NCBI GenBank assembly: GCA_958295665.1
Contig: OY282558.1
Span: forward strand, 45,074,389-45,138,388
Direction of reading: 5' to 3'
DNA length: 64,000 nt
Source: Tipula vernalis
Lineage: Eukaryota; Arthropoda; Insecta; Diptera; Tipulidae
Shown piece by piece: positions 1 through 11,046 of the stretch; the stretch's first letter is position 1, and each line of letters begins with the position of its first letter. The translations under genes were made by a program, and so were the position numbers. The notes beneath the pieces were generated by a model. It worked only from the letters and a program-made list of their open reading frames with translations. It was not told the origin of the DNA and made no database searches.

Positions 1-1215
1 GAAATATAATTGGTCAGTAAAAACAAATTTGAGACAGTTGATCTGCCATGAAGGAATCCATGTTGCTTAGAAGAAATAAACCTACGAGTTTAAAAAAAAA
101 TAAAATCTTTGACTAATTTTTCAAAAAGCTTCGGCAAAACGGATAAAATACTGATGGCTCGATAATTAGTAATATCACTTCTGGAACCTGACTTAAATAT
201 TGGTTTAATTAAAGAGCATTTCCAAAAGTTTGGAAAGTACTTTGTTAAAAAGAACTGTGATTGGAAAAGCGACAGTATGTGCTGTCATTCTAAGAACCAA
301 GGGAGGGATGGAATCGAACCCTGCACTTTGATTGATATCAAGCGAGAGTAGACCATTCAAGACAGTATTAAGTTCTAATTGTAAGGAACAATTTATATTA
401 GCCACTGAACAATAGCTCGAGATCGAATCTGTCGTCAACAGTTTCTTTACATAAACAATCTCAAAAAAGTCAGCGAACAAGTTACAATTATCTTTCAAAT
501 TATGACCCAAACGATCGTCCAAAAACATAGTAGACGGATATCCCTTAGTTTTTCTATTAGAATCAACGAATCTCCAGAAGCTATCAGGTCTATTCTTTAT
601 GTCCGATTTGATCTCCAAAATGTAATTGTTGTTAAGAAATTTATTCAATATTCTTAATTTATTTCTCAAGGATTCAAATACAGCGTACTTATCAGGAGTA
701 GGGAAAATTTTAAATCTCTTATGAGCCTTGTCTTTACGGTTTTTCAGATTAATAAGCTGTTTATTATACCACGGTTCTTTCAACTGACGCGTAGTTTTAA
801 ATTTAGGAATAAATTTCACCATTCCTACATTTAGAACATTATAAAATTCATCCAGTACTTCCTCTAAATGATCATTACCCTCAAATGCACTCCAATCATA
901 ATTATCAAGAAAAGCATTAAAGGAATCGTAGTCCCCAATTTTATAATTAAAATTTTCAATAAATAACTCATCCTTGACAATTTCACATACATCGAAAGAC
1001 AGTGACACTTTTATTGGAAAGTGGTATATGATCGACGCAAAAATACCAGATCCAAAACATTCCCACACTTGTTCTTGACGTCCATACATTGTTTGATACC
1101 CATTGAAAGTAATCCGGTCATGAAGTTATCATAAATCGCATTCAAGTTCAACGGAGTTATACAATCATCAACTCGAAGCCAATTAACATTTGGTAAATTG
1201 AAATCACCCAATATA
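1..1215 (-). pseudogene. Jockey-clade non-LTR retrotransposon ORF2 fragment (endonuclease end and start of reverse transcriptase)
   Basis: Read right to left this is the middle of a non-LTR ORF2. From 1211 to about 1040 the frame gives the end of an APE-type endonuclease (GDFNLPNVNW, then NVLDLVF). The frame then shifts and a 294-codon stretch (1089-205) gives the linker and the start of the reverse transcriptase, with SAGFDSIPPLVLR as a finger motif. A second shift near 225 is needed to continue into KSGSRSDITNYRAIS and, further left, QHGF and RSTVSNLF, which are RT motifs. The catalytic centre would lie beyond the left edge. Two frameshifts mean it is dead. The clade comes from motif recognition and is less certain than the element type. 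Confidence 0.85.
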
Positions 1216-4200
1216 CATAAACGATCATCATCTTTAAAATAAAACTAAAATTTATTAATAAAATTAAAACTAAATTGTATATACAAAAGAAGCGGAGTTT
1301 TATTATAAATCAAACTTGGAAGTTCCTTCACAGTCAACTTGAGGAATTTATTATTCAAGGTAATTTATTCAATCTGGCTGTGCCTCCCCAATAGGCTACA
1401 ATAATTTAACCATTGTGACACAAATCAAATGTTCAAGTAAAATCAATTTCTAGAATTGTTAAGTTGTTTTCGACCATGATCATATTCATAGTAAACAACC
1501 CGTAAATTATATAAATTGTACTGCTTGTTTGATAAGGTAAGAATCACCAATTATACCAAGCTCACATTCGTCAAACTGTTTGAAAACATTTTCTGTTATG
1601 TTTGAAGCAGCTACCACATTATTAAATAAAAACCACGTTATTCACTAATTTCGCACTCCTAACTGTTTTGTTTATTCTTTTTTATAAGCTTCCTTCCTCA
1701 AAATTAATAACATTACCGTACTAAACTCCACCCGCGACTTCTTTCAACACATTCTTTAACAAAAAAAAAAAAAAAAAAAAAATGAAAAAAGCAAAATCGC
1801 TGATTCATGTCACAAGTTAACAAAAATCCGAAACAAATATGTGGTTTAGTTTTTCAACAAAAGCTTTTTCAAACAACAAAAGTGAATCAAATTGAATATA
1901 AAAAAAAAACGGATTTCGATATCTTCATTACAACATAAGCATGTTATCTTATAGATTATCCATACGCAGTATCTCATTTAATTATGTGGTCACATTTTGA
2001 CCTAACAGCAGCCAGTGTCAAGCGTGCGACTTTCAAATTTTTGTTTTTGTTTTTTTATTTTTCTACGCGACATATAACGTCGAAACACACATAATGAATT
2101 AATTCATCAAAACATCGATCAATTCCGGTGAAGTTAAATATCACAAAACAACGTTTAATAATCGATAAAATCCATCAGCTATATCCAAATACTAATTTAG
2201 TATTCAACTTTTTTAGTTTGCAAATTTACCATTTTTAAACCCCCAAAATAACTTTCATTTTGCATTTTAGAATTATTGGTCACGATATTATTCGATGAAA
2301 TGCGGCTACACGGGGTTAAAAAATCGTTTATGCAAACATTAATCAATTTGTTAGATTATTTTGCAAGCTTCCAAAATATTTATTTGCGCAAATAATTTTT
2401 TGTTTTTGGGTTTTCTAAAGAAATATCATTAGAATTCAAAACCATAATCATCGTGTATAATCAAAATCAATCGGATATAATGAAACAATAATTGAATCAT
2501 TCATTGATAATAATATGCGATCGCGAAAAAAATACCAAATTAAAGATCATCAAGTTAACTACAATATGATATATGTATGTATGTTTATGAAATGAATGAG
2601 TACATGTTTGTTTGTAACACACTAAACACCAAAAATTACGTCATTTGAATGCAATTCTCTCTTTGTACGAAAACAAAAAAAGCCAGACAGTAAAATAAAA
2701 AAAACGTAAAACAAAAATAAATAAATAAAACAAGTAATTTGGTCGGGTACACCATGAAATAAATAAATGAAGCATAAGTAAATAAATAAACTAAGAAATA
2801 TACACAATTTTGTGTTGTTGTTTTTGTTGTTGGTGCGCTTGCAGTTGTTATTTCTTATTTTAAACGTGAGAAAGTCGACTTAATAATCATCAATTATAAA
2901 TTGAAATCAATTGGTTCTGGTATGTTATATTGATTACGTAGAGTGTTGAACGTGTGTGCACGTCCAGTGTCTACTACATATATGGAGTGGGCTGTGCTTT
3001 ACGGCCGGAAACGGGGCACAAGTACAATACATTCGATGATCGAGTAATTTTTTTTAGGTTATTTGTGTGATGGATGAACACACATGTAGCCACCAGACAC
3101 AATCAGTTGTTTTGTATTGTTATTCATAAATTACAATTTCGCGAATTTTATTTTTTATGTTGTTTTGTTATACATTTTCACGCATTAATAATTTTTTTTT
3201 TATGAATTAAAAATATTTTTGTGTTTTTTATTTTGTTAAATTTTTGAAGAAAATGCTAACGAGGAATAAAATTTCTGTTCGTTTGGTTCTGAGAATACAG
3301 TTGAGATGGAGTGATTCAATAATATTTTTGGTTTGTTTGATCAAAAAACAATACATTTTAATGATTATGAATAAGTTCATAATGACTCCAACTTAAGGTG
3401 CATTTAGCAAGGAATACTTGACATTAAAATGTTTACATAACTTTCTGTTATTTGAACTCAAATTTTGCTTTGACTATTCTGAATTTGTAAAATAAGACAA
3501 TTTTAAACCGAAATCTTCGTACAAAATTCAGAGTTAACGAATCATTTTTTATTTAAATTTAATTTTACAACTACTAATTCGATGACAAAAATTTATTCAA
3601 CCTCAAAATTTTTATTTAAATTAGCATAATTTCGGAAGATCGATTATTGAAAAACAATCAAAATTTTAAGCAAATGCCAAAAATGTTTTCATTGAATATT
3701 CTAAATTCTGGATTTCCTAAGGATATTTTACTTGTTTGTCCCATGTATTTCAACGTCCTTACTTTAAGCTGAGTCAAACCGAGTAGATACAGTCCATTTA
3801 GAGTATATACGTAAAGAAAATACACTTGCAGCCAAAAATAATTACTGGAAGAATGTTTTTAAAGCAAGTTTATCAAAAATTTCTGTTTTTTGGTGCGGCG
3901 AAACGAAAACAATCGCTGTTGACTGTTTAAACTGCCATTTAGTTACAAAACAGATGAGGTTCTATTTAAAATAATCAAAAATTTTGGCTAACATCTCTCT
4001 GGTCGAAGATAGCCCAGAATGATTAAAACTTTTTTTCGGCAATACAACCTTCATCCAAATATAAATCATCGTCCGACTGACTTAACAAAAAATGTGTAAT
4101 TCTACGAAAAAACAATACATACATTTCTTAATTATTTAAATTTTATCTTACCACATACGAGTAACCATAACATTTTATTTACCTAAATAAAATTTCTCGA

Positions 4201-4840
4201 AAAAAGCAGCTGCAATCGAAATTATTCTAATTTTTATTTTTTTTTAAATTTATATTTAAAACTAATTTTAATTAATTCAATTTTTCAAAAGAAAATAATT
4301 TTCCCGAATATACGTTTTAACCAGTTTTCAGAGCAATAAAAATTTTAGCAGTACATAAAAACATAAAAACCTCCCCCACTGCAATGTTGTCACGTTTACA
4401 TGATAAAGAAATTAATGTTTGTTACCCAATAGAACTGTCAATGAAATTGCAAACTGAAATTGTCGAAATACATCGATTGATTTTAAATGTTCATGTTGTT
4501 TTTGAATTTTTCACTTCAATGTGGTCACAAATTGTTTTTCAAAGTGAAATTGTCGATTTTTTTAACAAAATATTTGCATATCAGACGATCAGACGAATAA
4601 GCAATTATTTCGTAACGGTATTGAAAATTCATAAATTTTAAATGTTCTTTGATAGAGACCCAATTTTTAATGAACCATAAATGAGACCTCCGTGAAGCTG
4701 GCCCGAAATTTCAACAGAATAAAACTATAAAAACAAGTAAACAGAAAATTATTGTGGATACATATTATGAAAATTTTGTTTACAGTTATTCAAAAAAAAA
4801 AATTATCTCAGCTTTTGAGATATATTCGGCCGAATATTTT
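1216..4840. other. AT-rich non-coding stretch
   Basis: No gene or element is recognised here. There is a run of about 22 A near 1760-1782, an AAAT-type tetranucleotide tract at about 2690-2795 and a GTT-rich tract at about 2811-2850. An 85-codon open frame at 4384-4641 has no recognisable motif and low-complexity, AT-driven composition, so I do not call it a gene. The stretch could be host intergenic or intronic DNA, or relics too decayed to recognise. Confidence 0.5.
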
Positions 4841-4844
4841 AGCT

Positions 4845-4965
4845 GTGCGATTTGTAAGTCGCACAACAACAAGTCGTACAATTGTATCTGGAATTTTTTA
4901 GATATAATCGTCTGAGCATTTTAACACAATCGATTTACGAGCACTTCTCATATACGGCCAGATTT
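4845..4965 (+). repeat. Dispersed short repeat, copy 1 (other copy at 11640-11770, minus)
   Basis: This stretch and the reverse complement of 11640-11770 share, in the same order, a TGTGCGA/AAGTCGCAC end, an ATTGTAT...GGAATTTTTTAGATA block, and a TTCTCATA...ATGGCC block. The spacing differs by small indels. Within this copy 4852-4873 is itself a short palindrome (TGTGCGA, 8 nt, TCGCACA). It looks like an old dispersed repeat of unknown class, possibly a MITE. Confidence 0.45.
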
Positions 4966-5480
4966 ATTAACAGCATCTATTGAATTTGGTCCTTGCGTCC
5001 TTTCCAAATTTTTCCGGCCATCGATTTTTAATTCTGGCCTTCTGCTTCACCGGAGAGTTGTTCTCATATGATGAGATAATTAGATCTTCTACAGATCGAA
5101 TTTCAATAATTTTTGTTCTCAATACCAATTTCGATACCGTAACTGTAGCCCGCAATTTTTGTTTCTTCATTTTTCGGAACTCTATACGTCTATATAAATA
5201 TAATTTGTCTGTTATCTATTTATTATTTATCACCCGAGAGTTTTATAGTAAGTCCGGCGTTCTGTCCCTCTGTCCTATGGAGTATAACAGGGAATAAACC
5301 TACCAATATTTTCCCATGATCGATTTTTCCTTTTATACGAACGACATTTATCCTGCCTTATTCAACCTACAACCTACCTCCCACCCTCATGTATTCTATT
5401 TTCAATCTGATCCGACTCTTAATATTATACTTTCATGTGAAAATGGTTGAGGCTTAGTGAGATGCTTTGATTAAGTTAAT
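4966..5480. other. Non-coding, probably including LTR sequence of the following BEL element
   Basis: Open frames of 105 (plus) and 67 (minus) codons overlap at 4967-5297 but show no motif. The right part probably belongs to the 5' LTR that ends at 5554, but its start cannot be set because no second LTR copy is present in the window. Confidence 0.35.
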
Positions 5481-5555
5481 ATAGATATATAGGTATTGTT
5501 CCTGTACCAAGAGGTTGGGTTCCACAATTGAAATTCGAAACTTGGTATAGAACAT

Positions 5556-5573
5556 TGGTCCTTCGAGCCGGAT
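5556..5573 (+). other. BEL/Pao primer-binding site, tRNA-Tyr type (old copy)
   Basis: TGGTCCTTCGAGCCGGAT is the complement of the 3' end of an insect tRNA-Tyr including CCA (the tRNA sequence is from memory). It follows a CA-ended sequence (LTR end at 5554) after one T. The young BEL element at 33389-33406 has the same 18 bases in the same relation to its LTR, which supports both calls. Confidence 0.8.
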
Positions 5574-6012
5574 TCGGACCTACGGATCCTATAATAAAAT
5601 TTATTTATTGAATATTAGACAGCGAATCGAGTACGAAAACCAGAACACGGAATTTTCATCAAATAACCGCTTGAAAATCTAACTTACAGCTGCAATAAGT
5701 ACACATATAAAAAGAAACCGCAAGTATAACTTTATTTAAATTAATAAATATAAATAAATATACAATTTGAGCAAACAATTTATAAATCGTAATTTTATTG
5801 GGGTCTTTCAAAATATAAACTTTAAAATCTTGCAAACGCGAATTCTTGTAATATAAAACAATTATATAAAGAAAAGTGATCAGTGAACAATGATTTTAGT
5901 GAAAACATAAAGCGTGTCATAGTGAAAATTATACATCAAAATAGCGGACTTAGTATCTTTAAAAAAATGCCGCTCATATATAAAAGTAAACATGACAAAG
6001 CTACTGAAATAA

Positions 6013-6990
6013 ATCAACGAAATAAAAGGTACAACCAATATTGAAGATATTAGGGCTAGATTGTCCAACGTAGAACGTTACCGCACTGACTTTATGAGTA
6101 AAGAAGACCAAATTGTTGTGCTCGACAACAACGAGGAACTAGATGAAGAGTTTGAAGAAAACTACTACAAGGCAGCATTAGGCTTAAATTCAGCACTACG
6201 AATGAGGATGGAACCAGCAATTGCATTAAACGAAATCATAGCTGCCAGATGCTTCTTTGAATGGAACCCACACTGAAGTAAAATTGCCCAAAATCTGCAT
6301 ACTACTAGTTTCTGGAGAATACACATAATGGCAGTCTTATTTCGACTTATTCTGTTCAACAATTCATGATAACATCCTAATAACGCCGTCGCAAAAGTGA
6401 CAGTACCTAATAGGAACCCTACGAGATGAAGCTGCTGGGCTACTCAAGCACTTTAGTATAACCGATGCCAACTATATTGAAGCACTACAAAAATTACGAA
6501 GCCGATATGACTGCAAGAAACACACGATCCAAGCATTTATTAAAAATTTGTGATCCAGCCCTCTGTAACAACGCCAAAGAGTGCAAATGTCCGACGATTA
6601 CACGACACCTCCGAAGAAATCATACGGGGACTTAAAGCATTAGGAGAAGGTGCTGAATCCAGGGATCATCGGTTAATTCATATATTGGTCAGCAAACTAG
6701 ACGAGGAAACGAACAGCCTATGGGCCCAAGCTTCAGTAGATTACGACTTACCAACCATTAAGCAATTCTTTGATTTTCTTACAAAAAGAATTGAAGCGCT
6801 TGAGTCATTCAAAGGTGGTACTGTTAGACGTTCCCAGTTTTCGACTAAACCTTCCATAAAAAGTCACGTTGTTTCAGATATCCGAAACCCATTATGTTCA
6901 TTGTGTCCAAAAGAGCAACATAGATTGTTCGAATGTCCAAAATTTAAAGAAATATCAATAGAAGATAGAAAGGCTTTATAATTAAAGGAA
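6013..6990 (+). pseudogene. BEL Gag remnant
   Basis: Fragments in shifting frames correspond to the Gag part of the intact BEL protein. 6061-6276 encodes the acidic N-terminal region (DEEFEENYY, against NEEFEEQYY in the intact copy). 6420-6550 gives the central DUF1759-like part. 6550-6981 is one open frame with VRRLHDTSEEIIRGLKALG and a C-H-C knuckle (CSLCPKEQHRLFEC). A stop at 6979 splits off the next knuckle, CFNCLNNNH. At least three frame breaks are seen and no start codon is evident. The particle protein cannot be made. Confidence 0.85.
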
Positions 6991-7217
6991 AATCGTTGTT
7001 TCAACTGCCTAAACAACAACCACAATATATTACTTATGTAAATCCAGATTTAGGTGCAAGCAGTGCAACAGAAAACACCACACCCTACTCCAAAATGATT
7101 TGCAGACATAACCAACATCAGAAGTCACTGTGCACAACGTACAAGAGACTGAGTCCAGCGTCACAAGCTATACCACAAGCCATAAAATCGGAAGTTCGGT
7201 ATTACCCACAGCCTTAG

Positions 7218-7600
7218 TATGCTTACTTGATGGACAAAACCGACTCCAACAGTGCCGCGTATTACTGGATTCCGCTGTGCACAAAGACTTCAGTTAAAAA
7301 GAAGATGTGCTAAACTTGCCATAGCCGGTATTGGAGGAGTATTGTCTGGATATTCAAGAGGATTAGTATCACTGACAGTTTCACCATCGAACAAACCCGA
7401 ACCAAACATACAAATCGAAGCATTTACATATCCTAAGTTGACCGCAAAATCATCTGTAATCCAATCTATTAACCTCGACGAATTTAATAATTTTGACCTA
7501 GCTGACCCATATTTCCACAAGGGGTTAGAAATTGATAACATCATTGGTGCCGACAAATTCTTCGAATTACTCTCAGAAGGAAAATTGTAACCACAAGCCA
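7218..7600 (+). pseudogene. BEL aspartic protease region, broken
   Basis: One frame shows CRVLLDSAVHKDF around 7245-7285, the position of the active-site DSG; here the glycine is alanine. After a frameshift near 7290 the frame 7252-7590 continues with the region beyond the protease, ending ADPYFHKGLEIDNIIGADKF. The same segment in the intact BEL copy reads LPLADPTFNQPNKIDVLLGS. The altered active site and the shift both indicate loss of function. Confidence 0.75.
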
Positions 7601-7634
7601 ATTAGTTTTGCAAAGAACTAAATTTGGATGAATC

Positions 7635-8404
7635 GTGGCAGGAAGAACTGAGAGCAGCCCAGCAATACAATCAATGACTGTTACAATGAGCAACTCCGAA
7701 GAAAACTTAGACTGCCAATTACGGCAATTTTGGGAAATTGAATCAATAGAGTCCCCAAACTACCAACTCTTACAAGAAGAAAGGTTTTGTGAAAATTATT
7801 TCACAAAAACCACTGAAACAGATATCACTGGTCTATTTAAAATACGTTTACCATTTAAACTGTCTCCGCAATCATTTTTAGGCGATTCATATAAAGCAGC
7901 TGTTCAAAGGATGCATTCAATGGAGAGAAGATTCTACAAGGATAAAGAACTTGAAAAAATGTATAAAGACTTTATGGCAGAATATATACAACTCAACCAT
8001 ATGAAACCACTAAGCGAAGCTGATGAAAGGTCTAAAGGTTACTACCTACCTCATCACGGCGTAATCAAAAATTCGAGCAGTACGACCAAACTAAGAGTGG
8101 TCTTTGATGGTTCCACAAAAAGTTCCACAGGAAAATCGTTGAATGATTGTCTTGCAGTCGGGCCAACAGCACAATCAACATTGTATGAAATTTTACTATG
8201 CTTCAGAAAATTTACAGTAGCATTCACAGCAGATGTCGAGAAGATGTTTCAACCAGTTTTAGTTGCCAAAGAACATACGCAATATCAAAGAATATTATGG
8301 AGGATTTCATCAGATACACCATTCACTACCTGTGAGCTGCAAACCGTCACCTATGGCACAGCAAGTGCTACTTACCTAGCAACCTGTGCACTCAACGAAG
8401 CAAT
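7635..8404 (+). pseudogene. BEL reverse transcriptase, N-terminal part
   Basis: A 259-codon open frame carries YYLPHHGVIKNSSSTTKLRV, the RT finger FDGSTKSSTGKSLND, the first catalytic aspartate in FTADVEKMF, and TVTYGTASATYLAT. It ends at CALNEAICK, where about 30-40 residues before the YVDD motif are missing and the frame shifts. The same order is seen in residues 740-870 of the intact BEL protein. It overlaps the next frame by four bases. Confidence 0.85.
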
Positions 8405-8410
8405 ATGTAA

Positions 8411-9316
8411 GTGAACGATCTTATGACTGGAGCCGACACAGTAGAAGAAGCAGCAAAACTCAAAGACGAAATCATCACCATCTTATCAAATTCCGGATTT
8501 AACCTTAGAAAAAGGTTAACCAACGATGAAATGATACTTACCAACCAAAAGCCAAATGATTCATACAACATATTTGAAATAGAACCATCCACTGCTGTTA
8601 AAGTTCTAGGGTTACATTGGAATCCACAAAAGGATTGCTTCCAATTTCAAATTAATCTCAGTAACGTGCCAACCATAACAAAGCGAGGAATTCTCTCTGA
8701 GGCAAGTCGACTCTTTAACCCTCTTGGATTGCTTGCCCCAGTAACCATCAGAATAAAAATATTCTTTCAAAGATTGTGGATTGAGAACCTAAATTGGGAT
8801 GACCAACTACCTGATTATTTATCGGCAGAGTGGCTCAACATATGTAATGCTCTACATAATATAAGAGAAATCGAGATAGCCAGATACATTAACACAACTC
8901 AAAAGGGAAAGGTTGCTTTTCATGGCTTCTCAGATGCCTCAAAGCACGCTTATTCAGCGGTAGCATATGACGAAATTACAAAGGAGAGTGGTCGTTCCGA
9001 AATTTGTTTGCGGTCGTCTAAAACCAAAGTAGCACCAGTGAAACAGGTTTCAATTCCACGGCTGGAGTTGTGTGGCGCAATGCTTTTATCAAAATTGCTA
9101 ATAAAGGTAAAAGAAAGATTGAAAATAGAGATACCAAAAATAACTGCATGGACTGACTCAACAATTGTCCTAGACTGGCTTTCTGCACATCCAAGAAAAT
9201 GGAACACTTTCGTCGGAAATCGAACCGGTGAAATACTTACCACCACAAACAGATCTCAATGGAGACACGTAAACTCCGAAGACAATCCTGCTGAACGCGC
9301 ATCTAGGGGAATATAA
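8411..9316 (+). pseudogene. BEL RT thumb and RNase H
   Basis: A 301-codon open frame begins in the catalytic YxDD box, which here reads VNDLMTG, so the first aspartate of the pair is asparagine. It continues with the thumb (SRLFNPLGLLAPVTIRIK) and an RNase H domain: HGFSDASKHAYSAVAY, LELCGAMLLSKLL, AWTDSTIVLDWLSAHP and NPAERASRG. The long open stretch is striking for a dead element and suggests decay is moderate. The stop at 9316 cuts it from the integrase linker. Confidence 0.85.
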
Positions 9317-9990
9317 CCTGAGCAACTACGGAACTTAAATTTATGGTAGAAAGGTCCAGAGTGGCTAGGAGACACAAGTAAATGGCCAAATAACAAATGG
9401 GATACAAGCACAACCGAAGAAATGCGTTCACAAACACTGAATATTCAAATTCATCAACCCAGCGTGATAGACAATCTGATAAAACGAATACCTAGCTACA
9501 ACAAAATAATCCGAATCCTAGCCCATGTATTTCGATTTATCAATATAAGATCAAGTCCGAGAACCCCAGTATTACCATACCTTATCTGTTCAGAATTACA
9601 AAAATCCCAGAATTCACTATTCAAGCAAAACCAATCAAAGCACTTTGATCTAGAATTGAAACTCTTTGCATTCAATAAAGAACTTCCGTCGTCAAGTAAG
9701 CTCATCTACCTTAAACAATTTTAACGAGTTGGTGACAGAATTAAAAACGCATCAATAACCTACAACATCAAGCACCCATTGATATTGCAATCCAGAGAAG
9801 AATTAACAGAATTAATTGTCCGAGAACATCATGTACGTTACCTGCATGCCGGACCAACGCTAATGATGGCAACACTTCGTACAAAATATTTGATTCTAGG
9901 AGGGCGAAATCTAATCAGAAAAACAGTACGTAGCTGTGTAAAATGCGTGAAATACGACGCCAAGACGCTTACCCAAATCGCGTGTAGGTC
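9317..9990 (+). pseudogene. BEL integrase linker and zinc-binding part, truncated
   Basis: 9317-9720 encodes the region between RNase H and integrase (a frame with NKIIRILAHVFRFINI, matching HKIIRVLAWVYRYLDI in the intact copy). 9779-9990 encodes the HHCC zinc part of integrase: ELIVREHHVRYLHAG ... CVKCVKY. The catalytic core of integrase (D,D,E) is absent because the element stops near 9990. Confidence 0.8.
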
Positions 9991-10070
9991 AGCTATTATT
10001 TTTCAATGCATAAAACAGAAAGGCCGGATTTTAAATAATCAATTTCCGTATTCCAGAACTTCACCAGAAT

Positions 10071-10300
10071 AAAACACTTTTTAAATCACTTTTTAATTCG
10101 TTTTTAATCTTTACACTATCGCTTTCCAAATACTAATAATCCTATTCGACTTCGTTCGCCTTTTTATATACACAAACCAAACTTCTAGAATAGCGTAGAA
10201 ACATTTAGAACAATTTTATCATGGAAAATTCCATTTTAGTACAGTTAAACATTGAGCTATTAATTTAACTTATTCTATTATATACTAGGTGTCACCGTCA
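10071..10300 (-). repeat. LTR-like sequence, inverted copy (left arm of palindrome)
   Basis: Reverse complement of most of 10314-10585, with only scattered mismatches by eye. It contains the same TATA-like GTGTATATAA and the following GCGAACGAAGTCGAAT block, as expected for an LTR promoter. It lacks a 40-45 base AT-rich block present in the right copy after GTATTTGGAA. The arms are separated by 13 bases. Confidence 0.85.
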
Positions 10301-10313
10301 CAATATATTATTT

Positions 10314-10743
10314 TGACGGTGACACCTAATGTGTAATAGATTAAGTTAAATTAATAGCTCAATGTTTAACTGTACTAAAATGGAATTTTCCATGATAAAA
10401 TTGTTCTAAATGTTTCTGCGCTATTCTAGTAGTTTGGTTTGTGTATATAAGTAAGCGAACGAAGTCGAATTGGATTATTAGTATTTGGAACGCGATAATG
10501 TAAACTTGTAATATTATTAGTAATATTTAGTAAGCGATAGTGTAAAGATTAAAAGAAATTAAAAAGTTATTTAAAAAGTGTTTTTGTGCGAAATAAAAAT
10601 TATAAGTGAACAGTAAAACTTGAGAATAATTTATATAAAGTGATTTTGTGAATTTTTATTGATAAACTGTGTTGTGATAAATTTTGTGAAATAAATAAAT
10701 TCGTTGGAGATAAATTAAATTGATTTTGTATTATTCACAATCC
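10314..10743 (+). repeat. LTR-like sequence (right arm of palindrome and its continuation)
   Basis: Begins TGACGGTGACACC, has a TATA-like GTGTATATAAG near 10441 followed by GCGAACGAAGTCG, and continues past the palindrome to a possible end ...CACAATCCA near 10743. These are features of a solo LTR (TG...CA, internal promoter), probably of a gypsy-like element. The proposed end is a guess since no matching internal region is attached. No target duplication was found. Confidence 0.6.
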
Positions 10744-10810
10744 AGTGATACGAACCTTGATTGACATGGCAAAAACGTAACATTATCAATCACCTCTAGA
10801 ATCTAAAATC

Positions 10811-11046
10811 AACCTTCGAGCGGGCGCCCATTTTATTTTAACACGAGCGAGCGCGCGCCGTAAATTTTACGTCATACAGTTTACAACAAATATTCACTAT
10901 TTTACGATAACATAGAGTTTGGTAATTATTAATAATTAAGGAAAAATAGTATTTAAGCTTAAAAAAACATTTTATTTGCAAAACTATTTTATTAGAAAAT
11001 TAATAAGTTCACCGTAAATTTTGCGGATTGCGCCCGCTCGAAGGTT
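10811..11046. mobile_element. MITE with 17-bp perfect terminal inverted repeats
   Basis: AACCTTCGAGCGGGCGC at 10811-10827 is repeated inverted at 11030-11046. The 236-bp unit also has CCGTAAATTTT near both ends, and its GC-rich ends contrast with the AT-rich middle. No coding capacity. No convincing target duplication is visible beside it, so the superfamily is open. Confidence 0.7.

Larger units (their letters stand above)
5555..9990 (+). mobile_element. Decayed BEL/Pao LTR retrotransposon, 3' truncated
   Basis: Primer site, leader and Gag-Pol remnants follow in the normal BEL order: gag, protease, RT, RNase H and the zinc part of integrase. The sequence stops in integrase near 9990, where unrelated LTR-like sequence begins. 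The coding parts are homologous to the intact BEL element at 27776-33028 but clearly diverged, so it is a different, older family member. Several frameshifts and stops break it, and no 3' LTR is present. Confidence 0.9.

Noticed and set aside
2690..2795. AAAT-rich tract as a regulatory element
   Set aside because: It is a plain tetranucleotide repeat with no further structure.
10811..11046. piggyBac-type MITE
   Set aside because: The ends do not start CCC and no TTAA flanks the unit on both sides.
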